This document shows, piece by piece, positions 55,001 to 59,082 of a stretch of 64,000 bases of DNA. Below the pieces are notes generated by a model, which was not told where the DNA came from, made no database searches, and worked only from the letters and a program-made list of their open reading frames with translations. Position 1 is the first letter of the stretch. Each line of letters opens with the position of its first letter. The stretch comes from Acanthopleura granulata (taxonomy: Eukaryota; Mollusca; Polyplacophora; Chitonida; Chitonidae), in assembly GCA_016165875.1 (NCBI GenBank), contig JABBOT010000022.1, forward strand, positions 2,879,333 through 2,943,332, written 5' to 3'. A program made the translations under genes and the position numbers.

Positions 55001-55930
55001 TTTTATCGAATTTACACAAATTACAAAATCAGCCGGTGACTAATCAAAATCCGTTGAAATCTGTGAATGCGCGGAAAATTCCCATCCCCCAAATTATTTT
55101 TGCAATGCACCTTTGAAGTTTGTTTAGTTGTTTTATTAATGGTATTGTTGTCTTGCACTATCCGAAAGAAAGTCAACAGTGAATTGTGTAGTCCAGTAGT
55201 TTGACATTTGATGACGATTCATATGTTCAGGTGCATGACCCAGGAAATGGTGGCTGTTTTCAAATGAATGGCAGCAGTGTAACTCGGAGGCTTTTCGTGC
55301 GGAGACTTTACTGGATTACCCTTACAGAATTATGCAGGGCGATGGGAAGGGGAGAAGTTACAAGGGTTTGACCATTTAGAGGTATGTGGAGTGCTTTTTC
55401 AGGGTGCCAACTGTTAGTCACCACGTTTGTCACACTTGGACTCTCTGACGTGGGTATTTGAGCGATAGCGTCATTTTTAATGCAAATTATAACGTCAAAG
55501 CAAGCTAGGACTACTGGTGTATCCTGCTTGCTTCCCGTTTACTGCATAAGCAATGGCTGTATTGTGTGTCCAAGCAAAGGATACACAAAAGGAATTAAAT
55601 TTTGGGAATTAAACGAGGATTTTAACATTTGTGCTGTAATGCCTAGTCATCTAATGCTTAGTGCAAACGAATGCACCACAAGTTACACGCTGCTATTGAC
55701 AGGGCGCCAGTTTTCGCTGTTTGCATATAAGCAGCCTAATTCATAAATGTGATCAATACCTGCATAGAATCGGCACTTATAACCTCGCCATTAAATGCTT
55801 TTGCTATCTGGATGGCCAGTTTAGATTTCCCGGTGCCTGTTGAACCCAACACTACCACGACTGGCAAAGACCGCGTGATCAACTCCTTGACGGCCGCCAT
55901 CCTTTTACACACGGGTGAATTAAAAAGCAT
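3971..55930 (-). CDS. TRIT1: TRIT1, tRNA dimethylallyltransferase (whole gene, 10 coding exons)
   Basis: Transfers the dimethylallyl group of DMAPP to N6 of A37 in cytosolic and mitochondrial tRNAs that read UNN codons (family knowledge: MiaA/MOD5/TRIT1). Exons: 55930-55760, 52792-52652, 50523-50422, 23834-23545, 23321-23179, 22655-22544, 9253-9057, 8416-8307, 6290-6173, 4053-3971. All phases join; the total is 1467 nt, 488 residues plus TGA, against 467 in human. Seen in the protein: P-loop GSTGTGKS at 29-36, [11 protein letters not shown] at 54-64, D96 in YTVVDY, VGGTNYY at 118-124, [11 protein letters not shown] at 327-337, a [11 protein letters not shown] block at 368-378 matching the MiaA signature, and a C2H2 zinc finger (C446, C449, H463, H469). 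There are two possible starts (codons 1 and 11). Introns range from 223 bp to 26.6 kb. MYC lies upstream on the same strand. Only the joining of exons is inferred; each exon is clearly homologous. Confidence 0.97.
4054..6172 (-). other. TRIT1 intron 9
   Basis: AT-rich intron of 2.1 kb. It contains a serine-rich open stretch at 5580-5741 (treated in the findings) and, around 4720-5040, sequence that looks like an old degraded dispersed repeat (GGAGGAAACCAGG-type motif). No other exon is seen. Confidence 0.7.
6173..6290 (-). CDS. TRIT1: TRIT1 coding exon 9 (zinc-finger cysteines)
   Basis: Acceptor GCATTTCAG, donor GTGAGT. Encodes residues 423-461, a proline-rich linker then CEVC (C446, C449), the first half of the matrin-type C2H2 finger. 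Ends in phase 1 so that the next exon completes R462. The spacing between the second cysteine and the first histidine is 13, one more than I recall for human TRIT1. Confidence 0.93.
6531..6795 (-). mobile_element. tRNA-derived SINE, family A, full length with 13-bp TSD
   Basis: Read on the minus strand it begins with a tRNA-like head whose A box is TGGCTTAGTCGG, followed by a B-box-like GAGTTGAAGCCC. A conserved body with the GGTTTCCTCCCACCATAATG motif follows, and it ends in a CAATNNAATAAATAAATA tail. It is flanked by the perfect direct repeat TATCCACGCTATA at 6518-6530 and 6796-6808, the mark of LINE-type insertion. Homologous copies occur near 8.6, 10.4, 10.7, 30.9, 31.4, 45.5 and 48.5 kb. 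I believe such SINEs are widespread in molluscs, but I name no database family. Confidence 0.9.
6941..7568. mobile_element. foldback / MITE-like element with inverted ends
   Basis: The left end (6941 onward, TTTTTTGTTATTCGAATGTC) is found inverted at the right end (7549-7568). The similarity runs on through GCTAGCACATTTTT, GTTATTCGGG and the GATTGATTGATCAATTGATC block for roughly 80-90 bp. Between the arms, two or so degenerate direct copies of a block of about 210 bp repeat the words TTATTTGGATCTC, TTTTACT and TATTGGAATATCAA. There is no open frame, so this would be a non-autonomous DNA element or a decayed palindrome. Confidence 0.65.
7820..8059. repeat. 30-bp minisatellite, 8 copies
   Basis: Eight almost identical 30-bp units starting AAAAGGTTCAAGATC; two copies carry G for A in the first bases. 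Very low divergence suggests recent expansion. The unit is a multiple of three and gives spurious open frames on both strands. Confidence 0.97.
8307..8416 (-). CDS. TRIT1: TRIT1 coding exon 8
   Basis: Acceptor CTGTTCTCAG, donor GTATGC. Completes R386 and encodes residues 387-422, beginning [20 protein letters not shown]. This corresponds to the human segment after the NRFLSR motif with its conserved W-E-E. Ends in phase 0. No long open frame marks it, so it is easily missed. Confidence 0.93.
8417..9056 (-). other. TRIT1 intron 7 with a degraded SINE
   Basis: 640-bp intron. A decayed plus-oriented copy of SINE family A lies at about 8545-8683. Confidence 0.75.
8545..8683 (+). mobile_element. 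SINE family A, degraded, 5'-truncated
   Basis: Matches the body and tail of the SINE at 6531-6795 in the opposite orientation (GGGAAGGTTTACCAGCAACC ... AGTGAAACATACTTAAG ... AAATAAACAAATCAAT). The tRNA-like head is missing. Confidence 0.65.
9057..9253 (-). CDS. TRIT1: TRIT1 coding exon 7
   Basis: Acceptor GTTTGCTTTACAG, donor GTAAGT. Completes S320 and encodes 321-385 with [11 protein letters not shown] and the [11 protein letters not shown] block. These are the most conserved C-terminal parts of the IPT fold and contribute to tRNA binding in the family. Ends in phase 1. Confidence 0.97.
9583..9850. repeat. irregular tandem array of 23-bp modules (46-bp higher-order unit)
   Basis: Repeats of TATCAAAGCTTACGCCCTGTCTT (shown as TATCAAAGCTTACG plus CCCTGTCTT) alternate with a second 23-bp module TCACACGTACAAGCGATGG plus TATT. 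Near its right end the two alternate strictly, giving 46 bp. To the left the first module is repeated alone. Confidence 0.85.
10248..10495 (-). mobile_element. SINE family A, diverged copy
   Basis: Contains the family motifs AACATTTCACATACAC, CAGCATAATGGTGGAAGG, GACCTTCCCACGTACGGCTG in the same order as the copy at 6531-6795. The tRNA-like head is degraded and no clean tail is left. Confidence 0.8.
10616..10850 (+). mobile_element. SINE family A, diverged plus-strand copy
   Basis: Head-like sequence (AGGAGCCTCTCAACCATGC), body (AAGGTCTGCCAGTCACCTGC, GGTTTCCTGCCATCATAATC) and a CACCAAATAAATAAATCAA tail in plus orientation. Old copy; no target-site duplication recognised. Confidence 0.75.
13111..13157. 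repeat. perfect 22-bp inverted repeat with 3-nt loop
   Basis: Bases 13111-13132 are the exact reverse complement of 13136-13157, separated by CAC. The stem starts ACAATTAAATCTCC. It stops abruptly at both ends. It lies in TRIT1 intron 6, away from any exon. Confidence 0.95.
15644..16276. repeat. 97-bp tandem array, about 6-7 copies
   Basis: Successive copies of the phrase GTTAGCCCACTTACAGCTGG start at 15793, 15889, 15986 and 16083, and a variant starts at 16180, so the period is 96-97 bp. The inner copies are nearly identical; the outer ones (15644-15792 and after 16200) are clearly diverged, as expected when unequal exchange homogenises the centre. Confidence 0.93.
16811..16850 (+). repeat. 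G-rich (GGGGGA)n tract, potential G-quadruplex
   Basis: Seven runs of at least three G separated by single A or T bases. Plus strand carries the G-rich sequence, so the TRIT1 pre-mRNA would be C-rich here. Confidence 0.85.
19231..20741. repeat. 39-bp minisatellite, about 39 copies
   Basis: About 1.5 kb of units of the form ACACAAGGTAACCCACCTG plus GNCATACACTACTGTGACCC, period about 39 bp. The left half carries mostly GAACATAC or GGGCCATAC variants; the middle has AAGTTANTCCACCTGGACC; the right half has AAGTTTGCCCACCCTGACC and AAGGCAACCCACCTTGACC variants. Spurious open frames of up to 136 codons on the minus strand arise because 39 is a multiple of three. Confidence 0.97.
21327..21490 (+). 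repeat. dispersed repeat C, copy 1
   Basis: Homologous to the reverse complement of the sequence around 30600-31060. Shared words include TTTTAAAACAGCTTGAATAG, TTTGGGGGCCCAAA and AATGGCTCTA. This copy lacks the SINE that splits the other copy and so shows the empty site. Confidence 0.75.
22544..22655 (-). CDS. TRIT1: TRIT1 coding exon 6
   Basis: Acceptor GTTGTTGTTGTCAG, donor GTGAGA. Completes V283 and encodes 284-319, beginning [20 protein letters not shown] and ending at NH, the family segment VLDxRLDxRVDxM. Phase 2 at its end joins exon 7 to give S320. No start codon lies in it, so it is hidden among short frames. Confidence 0.95.
22656..23178 (-). other. TRIT1 intron 5
   Basis: 523-bp AT-rich intron; no repeat or gene seen. 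Confidence 0.85.
23179..23321 (-). CDS. TRIT1: TRIT1 coding exon 5
   Basis: Acceptor GATTGTTTGCAG, donor GTGAGA. Completes R235 and encodes 236-282: [20 protein letters not shown] and then a [13 protein letters not shown] strand, matching the human RSLQVFEETG and FSNPCILWLHAD segments. Ends in phase 1. Confidence 0.95.
23322..23544 (-). other. TRIT1 intron 4
   Basis: Shortest intron of the gene (223 bp), plain AT-rich sequence with canonical GT and AG. Confidence 0.9.
23545..23834 (-). CDS. TRIT1: TRIT1 coding exon 4
   Basis: Acceptor TTTCTTTAATTTGCAG, donor GTAAGG. Encodes residues 139-234. The end ([20 protein letters not shown]) is the conserved MiaA-family segment. The first 70 or so residues are charged, serine-rich and probably disordered, replacing a shorter segment in human TRIT1. 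This accounts for much of the extra length of the protein. Confidence 0.96.
29036..29226. mobile_element. short foldback element with about 70-bp inverted arms
   Basis: The left arm (29036-29107, starting AGCCGAATCGGCATTGCGG) is imperfectly repeated in inverted form at 29155-29226 (ending CAACGCCAATTCGGCT). Shared inner words are AAGATCA, CCGGTTTT/CTGGTTTT, AGACAGGGTGGGGGC and TCTCGCG. Open frames on both strands here are mirror images of each other and not genes. Confidence 0.75.
30600..31060 (-). repeat. dispersed repeat C, copy 2, split by a SINE
   Basis: Reverse-complement homologue of 21327-21490. A SINE is inserted at TCAAGCTG, which is duplicated at 30748-30755 and 31002-31009. Left of the SINE, a 16-bp phrase (CAAACTGTTAGGCCCC and variants) is repeated about five times at 30673-30746, an expansion absent from copy 1. 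Confidence 0.75.
30756..31001 (-). mobile_element. SINE family A with 8-bp TSD
   Basis: Full-length minus-oriented SINE: tRNA-like head at the right (GTGGCTGAGGGGTTTAG on the minus strand), body motifs and an AAATAAATAAAT tail at the left. Flanked by TCAAGCTG at both ends. The empty site is preserved in the paralogous repeat at 21.4 kb. Confidence 0.9.
31270..31549 (-). mobile_element. SINE family A, full length
   Basis: Head on the minus strand with a consensus A box TGGCTCAGTTGG, body, and tail of AAATAAATAAGTA type. Candidate target duplication TTTGTTTA at 31262-31269 and 31550-31557. Closest of the local copies to a complete element. Its right end abuts a poly-C run. Confidence 0.88.
33155..33225 (-). 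mobile_element. solitary LINE/SINE 3' tail
   Basis: On the minus strand this ends in the phrase GCCGATGTGGCGTTAAGCC followed by (ATTC)n. The same phrase ends the LINE at 33773. It is either a severely 5'-truncated LINE copy or a SINE using the same tail. Confidence 0.65.
34371..34938 (-). pseudogene. LINE ORF2 RNase H domain, broken
   Basis: Two frames together hold an RNase [12 protein letters not shown] with the first catalytic aspartate, [11 protein letters not shown] with the glutamate, ICSDSLS with the second aspartate, then in a shifted frame [19 protein letters not shown] with the last aspartate. The shift lies near 34590-34670. Confidence 0.88.
34907..35602 (-). pseudogene. LINE ORF2 region between RT and RNase H
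   Basis: 231 codons covering the RT thumb and connecting region ([42 protein letters not shown]), typical of RNase H-bearing LINEs. Separated from the RT part by a TGA that replaces the usual tryptophan of the IEKWAV motif. Confidence 0.9.
35642..36016 (-). pseudogene. LINE ORF2 reverse transcriptase palm
   Basis: Contains [12 protein letters not shown] (RT motif with catalytic aspartate), [13 protein letters not shown] and the YVDD box. Preceded by frameshifted finger motifs around 36020-36270 ([20 protein letters not shown] can be read there). Confidence 0.93.
36273..37046 (-). pseudogene. LINE ORF2 linker between endonuclease and RT
   Basis: 257 codons with [13 protein letters not shown], a lysine- and arginine-rich helix, and [20 protein letters not shown], the conserved start of the RT domain. 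Ends at a stop at 36273 where the element should continue. Confidence 0.88.
37018..37299 (-). pseudogene. LINE ORF2 endonuclease, C-terminal half
   Basis: Holds the EEP endonuclease end: [19 protein letters not shown] and [10 protein letters not shown] with the SDH active-site motif (histidine present). The N-terminal half of the domain is missing. Confidence 0.88.
37378..38376 (-). pseudogene. LINE ORF1, zinc-knuckle part, fused to endonuclease remnant by deletion
   Basis: Encodes [20 protein letters not shown] and then three knuckles of CX2CX4HX4C type ([43 protein letters not shown]). A lysine/serine-rich tail follows. Beyond about 37500 the frame is no longer ORF1: another frame reads [20 protein letters not shown], the middle of the endonuclease. 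The start of ORF2 has therefore been deleted. Confidence 0.9.
38373..38717 (-). pseudogene. LINE ORF1, N-terminal part
   Basis: 114 codons ending at a stop only because of a frameshift just before 38373. The residues up to [11 protein letters not shown] align in type with the RRM-like N-terminal region of I-group ORF1 proteins, and the next frame continues it ([14 protein letters not shown]). Confidence 0.8.
40379..40572 (+). mobile_element. tRNA-derived SINE, family B
   Basis: Starts with a tRNA-like stretch (TGGCCTAGTGGCCTAGAG, then GGATCAATC as B-box-like) and contains GTGTCAGTATAATGTGACTG followed by GGTGGGGTGTCATC. The reverse complement of this second motif occurs at 52.15 kb, showing a second SINE family. 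Confidence 0.75.
43592..44030. repeat. 64-68-bp tandem array, about 7 copies
   Basis: Repeats of GTAAATCAAGGAAGACGTAT, AGGACAGAAATCTGTTAATG and GACTGGGGACATCCT in that order. Copies diverge progressively to the right (CTGCTAATGACCTGGGG, then CTAATGAGCTGAGAAC). Confidence 0.88.
45417..45530 (-). mobile_element. SINE family A, truncated
   Basis: Only the 3' half is present: GATCGGTGTTTTATGTCGTA, AATATTTCACTTATGC, GGCCAGGATAATAG and AGCCGGGCAGAGTCCGGGGG. The head is missing. Confidence 0.8.
47282..47305. repeat. hairpin, 10-bp perfect arms
   Basis: ACGTGAACGA at 47282-47291 and its exact reverse complement TCGTTCACGT at 47296-47305, with a 4-nt loop. The word GTGAACGA recurs in the 48-bp array 500 bp to the right. 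Confidence 0.9.
47827..48145. repeat. 48-bp minisatellite, 6-7 copies
   Basis: Units of ACCTGACCGATCGTTCACGC plus CAACATGATGTAGCGTAACC plus TCCACATA. Outer copies carry AAAATGATG and TTCATGTA variants. Gives a repetitive open frame on the minus strand of period 16. Confidence 0.95.
48484..48625 (-). mobile_element. SINE family A, truncated
   Basis: TTATTTATTTATTTCATTGG at the left (tail of the element), then CACTTATACGAAGGCGGCCA, GCATTATTATGG and CAACCATCCGCAGGTTGCTG. Internal deletion of the GGGAGGAAACC part and loss of the head. Confidence 0.82.
48735..48850. repeat. 24-bp minisatellite, about 5 copies
   Basis: Units of CAACACACCCCACAAAACAA plus CTCT, with CCAAC and CTCC variants. The cysteine-rich minus-strand open frame over it is an artefact of the period. 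Confidence 0.93.
50422..50523 (-). CDS. TRIT1: TRIT1 coding exon 3
   Basis: Acceptor CCTCACTCATCAG, donor GTAAGA. Encodes residues 105-138, beginning [20 protein letters not shown], followed by IESVLW. VGGTNYY is the MiaA-family motif that lines the DMAPP/A37 pocket. Phase 0 on both sides. Confidence 0.97.
50524..52651 (-). other. TRIT1 intron 2
   Basis: 2.1-kb intron with a (TTTA)n/poly-T stretch at 51199-51243 and a SINE B copy at 52110-52315. Nothing else supported. Confidence 0.8.
52110..52315 (-). mobile_element. SINE family B, minus-strand copy
   Basis: Carries the reverse complement of the 40.4-kb copy's motif (GACACCCCAACCAGTCACAT, then TATACTGACACC), then a tRNA-like head on the minus strand (GTGACATAGCGGGCGGATGG and a GATTCAGTCCC B-box-like site). 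The phrase GCCTCACTGGAACACCATGC links it to the copy at 57.2 kb. Confidence 0.75.
52652..52792 (-). CDS. TRIT1: TRIT1 coding exon 2
   Basis: Acceptor GTCGTCAG, donor GTATCC (ATC before it, a weak donor). Encodes 58-104, beginning [17 protein letters not shown] and containing YTVVDY. The join to exon 3 gives the same residue spacing as human TRIT1 between VVD and VGGTNYY, which supports the weak donor. Confidence 0.94.
52793..55759 (-). other. TRIT1 intron 1
   Basis: 3.0-kb intron containing a 49-bp array (53637-54181) and three scattered copies of a short phrase (about 53395, 54845 inverted, 55405). No further exon seen. Confidence 0.8.
53637..54181. repeat. 49-bp minisatellite, 11 copies
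   Basis: Units of GAGAGTTACAAAGACCACAA plus ATGACACTTTTGGTCTATCC plus CAGACAGTT, period 49 with few substitutions. Not a multiple of three, and indeed no long open frame is produced. Confidence 0.96.
55760..55930 (-). CDS. TRIT1: TRIT1 coding exon 1
   Basis: Encodes residues 1-57 and ends exactly after Q57 at a CAG|GTATTG donor. Holds the ATP-type P-loop GSTGTGKS (29-36), here used to bind DMAPP, and SADSMQ, whose aspartate is the general base of the family. Two in-frame ATGs: codon 1 at 55930 (weak context) and codon 11 at 55900 (AGGATGG, strong). The longer form adds a short basic leader that could act in mitochondrial import. Confidence 0.96.
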
Positions 55931-57079
55931 GACTATGGTTAGGGCGACCGTAAAATACGGATATCTTAGGACCAGTAAAATTTAGTTTGCACTAGAACAG
56001 TTGTATCTTGCTCGTGCCTCGCTAGATGTGGGATACTTTTGCCTTGATTATATTTCTGTTAAAGTAATTATTTATCAAGATCTCTTGGAATTTAAGCTTT
56101 CCAGTAAGTAAGGGTATTGAGAGGTATTTTTAAAATACCTAACCAGTGTCAATCTTAATGTTCGTTTTCAAAAATTGCGACGCGACTATATTTTGACTGG
56201 CGTCTGTCCCGATATCCGATTTGTTTAGGCTAGGCCACGAAATGTTTTGAAATGCAGTGCCATAAATGAAACCTTAGCGATGAGAATAATGACTGGATGT
56301 GTTTGACGAAAAGCCTAGTACGCCAATTTTTACAGCGCAATACGACATTAATATCGCTCTTAAGTGTTTTTGCACAACTTACCCCACCATAGACCTATAT
56401 ATTTGGCATACGGGGATTAAGCAGTATGATTGAAATTACTGTCATCATTATTTTGCAGATTTTTCCCTTTTTAACTCTTAAGTTTGCCTTATAATCTGGC
56501 TTGTGTCATCGTTTTGATTATGCGCTTGCATTGTTTTGCCGTGTTTTGAATTGCATATATCGCTCAAGACGGAAATAATCTTGGTTCCAATTGTGTATGC
56601 AGAAAAGACGCCTTGGTTTTTTTTGGCAACATGTATATGCCGACATGTATATGCACTCTCTTAGACATCGCCTCGAATTTCGGGATACAGTTTATGATAA
56701 TGCGAAATCCCGCTTCTCAACGTGAATAAACTTCAAAATGATAAGACTGATACGTGAAAACGAGTTTACCTGATAACCGATAAATTTTGTTCTAATGTTT
56801 GGTTTCTGCTCACATGAATTTCACGCCCGAATTTCTGTGTGTAAATTATGACTGAAAATGGTATAGTGCCCAACCAATGCATGGCGGAACAAACAGTAGG
56901 CGCGGGTCAGGCTTAGTTCCTGTATAATCCAGCCATTTTACTTTTTATTTTATTTGAGATTGGTATTTCATGGGTTCGAACTATCCTGCCGCTGTTGTTC
57001 ACAGCAGGCTATAACACCAATATATAATTTAGACCCTGCAGTTCTACGCATGTGATCATGACATTCATTAGCTTTTATT

Positions 57080-57262
57080 ATTTGCTTCTTTTTCTGGGGT
57101 TTAACGTCGTTATTAACAACACCAATTTGGGTTGGTGAATCCGATCGGACCCAATGCTGACATATTTCATACGGTGCCTCACTGGAACGCCATGCAGAAG
57201 ATACGACGCGCCATGTGTCATATATACCGACAGTCAGATATACCGACACCTTGGGCTGACCA
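57080..57262 (-). mobile_element. SINE family B, diverged copy
   Basis: GGGGTTTAACGTCGTTATTA near the left end and GTGCCTCACTGGAACGCCAT followed by ATATACCGACACC. The order of motifs matches the copy at 52.1 kb. Confidence 0.65.
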
Positions 57263-57574
57263 GAGCTTGCATGGCCGGCCTAGTTCTCTTAACACTGAGC
57301 AGTAAATTAGACGTGGTGATGCCAAGATACTTATCTAGAATGTATTTATTTAATTGATTTGTGTTTTGCGTCGTTTTTATATACGACGACGGTGCCATAT
57401 AACATGTAAAAACATTATTTTATTACTTAGGTGTGACGATCAAGCGTTTCTATTACAATCCTGTATCTATTAACATTTTAACAAGGGCTGGTCACTTTTA
57501 ACAACGACTTAGACTCCAAGATGAGGTGCATTTTCATTTGGTGAAGGCCCACCTATTTATATTGCTGTATTTCT

Positions 57575-57860
57575 ACATTTAACTGGTGTTTAACGACGTA
57601 TATATACTCAATAGCTTTCCATTTAAAATATGCATGATGGCGGGCCTGGTTTACGGGTTGAGGAAACCAGAGTGATTAACTCCATGCATGCACTAAAACT
57701 GCTCTATATATATTACCTCACAACCCTACTCACTTACAGCCGCTGCCGAACCAAGGGGTGGGGGGGGTTCGAACCTGTGACCTCAGTTTGTCTGAGGTCG
57801 ATCGGTTGTGGCCAAATATACGTCTTAAATAAGCCACTGCGCCAGCGACTCATCACCGTA
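57575..57860 (-). mobile_element. tRNA-like dispersed repeat with B-box palindrome
   Basis: Left end resembles SINE A tails (ACTGGTGTTTAACGACGTAT, then ACTCAATAG). The middle has GATGGCGGGCCTGG and GAGGAAACCAGAGTG. GGTTCGAACC at 57766-57775 is a perfect B box on either strand. Probably an older relative of SINE A. Confidence 0.6.
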
Positions 57861-58109
57861 ATCTTGTGCCATTATGATAAGTATATTATGTACATAAGTT
57901 TATTACATTAATACAGAACCACGTACTATTTGCACGTGTATTGTTTTATGTCACGCTCATAAATCAACCGTGTCATTTGTCTGTCCGTGGATATGTAAAT
58001 GGAAAGAATTTAAATAAATTATGTAAGGACATGTAAAGTTAAAAGTTATATATCCAACTGCTCGTGTTGGCATGTATGAAAGTATTCAGTATATATCTTC
58101 AAGTTGCAC

Positions 58110-58345
58110 AGACTAGGACAGGTCGTTCATAAATAGATCGCACGACCCGGTCTGGTATTCTCGCACCGTCTTGATCAGTCCCTAAGGTTTCCCTTGCGAT
58201 CTTGACCCAGTTCGTAATTCCCACAGCGTAGATATGGAACACTCGTTTGTAACATTATCAGTGATGACTTTCAATCCATCCCTACCCGCTTCATGCTGGT
58301 GCCATTCATAGGCCACCACGTACGTGAAGGATTGCTCTTGGAAAG
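58110..58345 (-). pseudogene. possible relic of a TRPM-like channel N-terminal exon
   Basis: On the minus strand, three frames in turn resemble the TRPM N-terminal (LSDAT) region: NGTSMKRVG near 58300 (family pattern GGTxxGVMKxVG), then about 20 codons further on, in another frame, IYAVGITNWVKIARETL near 58180-58225 (family pattern AIGIxxWGxxxxxxxL). Stops and shifts separate them, so no product is possible. Weak; based on remembered family patterns. Confidence 0.25.
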
Positions 58346-58547
58346 TAGGCCGAAATGAACTCGCGGCCGAGCTAACGCATTTATTCTTGCATCAGAAAAT
58401 CTCGACGCTTAAACAAGGTAGCCAATTGTGGATGACAGCCAACACAGCCGAATTATTTCTCGCCCTTTTTTTTCCCCTTTACATCAACCGTAGATCACGT
58501 CTGTCAGAACAAGTGTAAATGCCCTAAAGCAGCATGGTTACGCACAC

Positions 58548-58652
58548 TGACGTCAAGAGGCGGGGCTTTACCTCAGTCGTGCATATGCATGAGGAAGAGA
58601 GACAGGGCGCTGACAAGTAAAACATTCCTTTCGCATGCTGTAATTTCCCGCC
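58548..58652. promoter_or_regulatory. promoter-like cluster: CRE, GC box, E2F site
   Basis: Within 105 bp: a perfect CRE palindrome TGACGTCA (58548-58555), a GC box GGCGGGGC (58559-58566), the palindrome GCATATGC (58581-58588) and a consensus E2F site TTTCCCGCC (58644-58652). Such a set is unusual in the AT-rich surroundings. It could be a distal promoter for TRIT1 (with a non-coding first exon), an enhancer of MYC or the start of an unseen transcript. Confidence 0.45.
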
Positions 58653-59076
58653 AACTTTTGACAGCTTTGTTCCCACAGCTATCCCTCGCCTTGAGGAGTT
58701 ACCAGTTTCGCATTTCTGATGCATTTTCTGAAGCCATGCTAATGCCAAGTTCGTTTTCCCGCAATTACGCAGGATTATGAATAACCTGGAGATTTTTTGT
58801 TCTTCAGAGAGATGCTTTACCGTCCTACATTTTGACAAGCACATTAAGGTTTGAATACTACAGCACATGCGGGTAATTTATAGCGAAATACTGTGCGAAG
58901 CGTGTTTGAAGGCATCTTTGCTTAGTATCCATATTTTCACAAAACTACACATATTTGCAGCATTTATGTAAACTATACTTATTAAGGACTAAATACCATT
59001 AAAAATGACCCAATGCATAAATGGTAAAGCAGAAAAAAACAATCATCGCTGGTTGTATTAATTCTTCTTTTCGTCT

Positions 59077-59082
59077 TTTATT
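59077..59082 (-). terminator. candidate poly(A) signal of MYC
   Basis: AATAAA on the minus strand 1.6 kb past the MYC stop, next to a T-rich region. Plausible but unproven. Confidence 0.3.

Larger units (their letters stand above)
55931..59076. other. spacer between TRIT1 and MYC
   Basis: Contains the presumed TRIT1 5' UTR and promoter (55931 to about 56300, CpGs but no TATA box that I can defend), SINE-like remnants at 57080-57262, 57345-57410 and 57575-57860, a possible channel-gene relic at 58110-58345 and a promoter-like cluster at 58548-58652. No complete gene seen. Confidence 0.7.

Noticed and set aside
58524..58868. 114-codon minus-strand frame between TRIT1 and MYC
   Set aside because: Overlaps the promoter-like cluster; peptide has no recognisable feature and no splice context; kept only as regulatory DNA.
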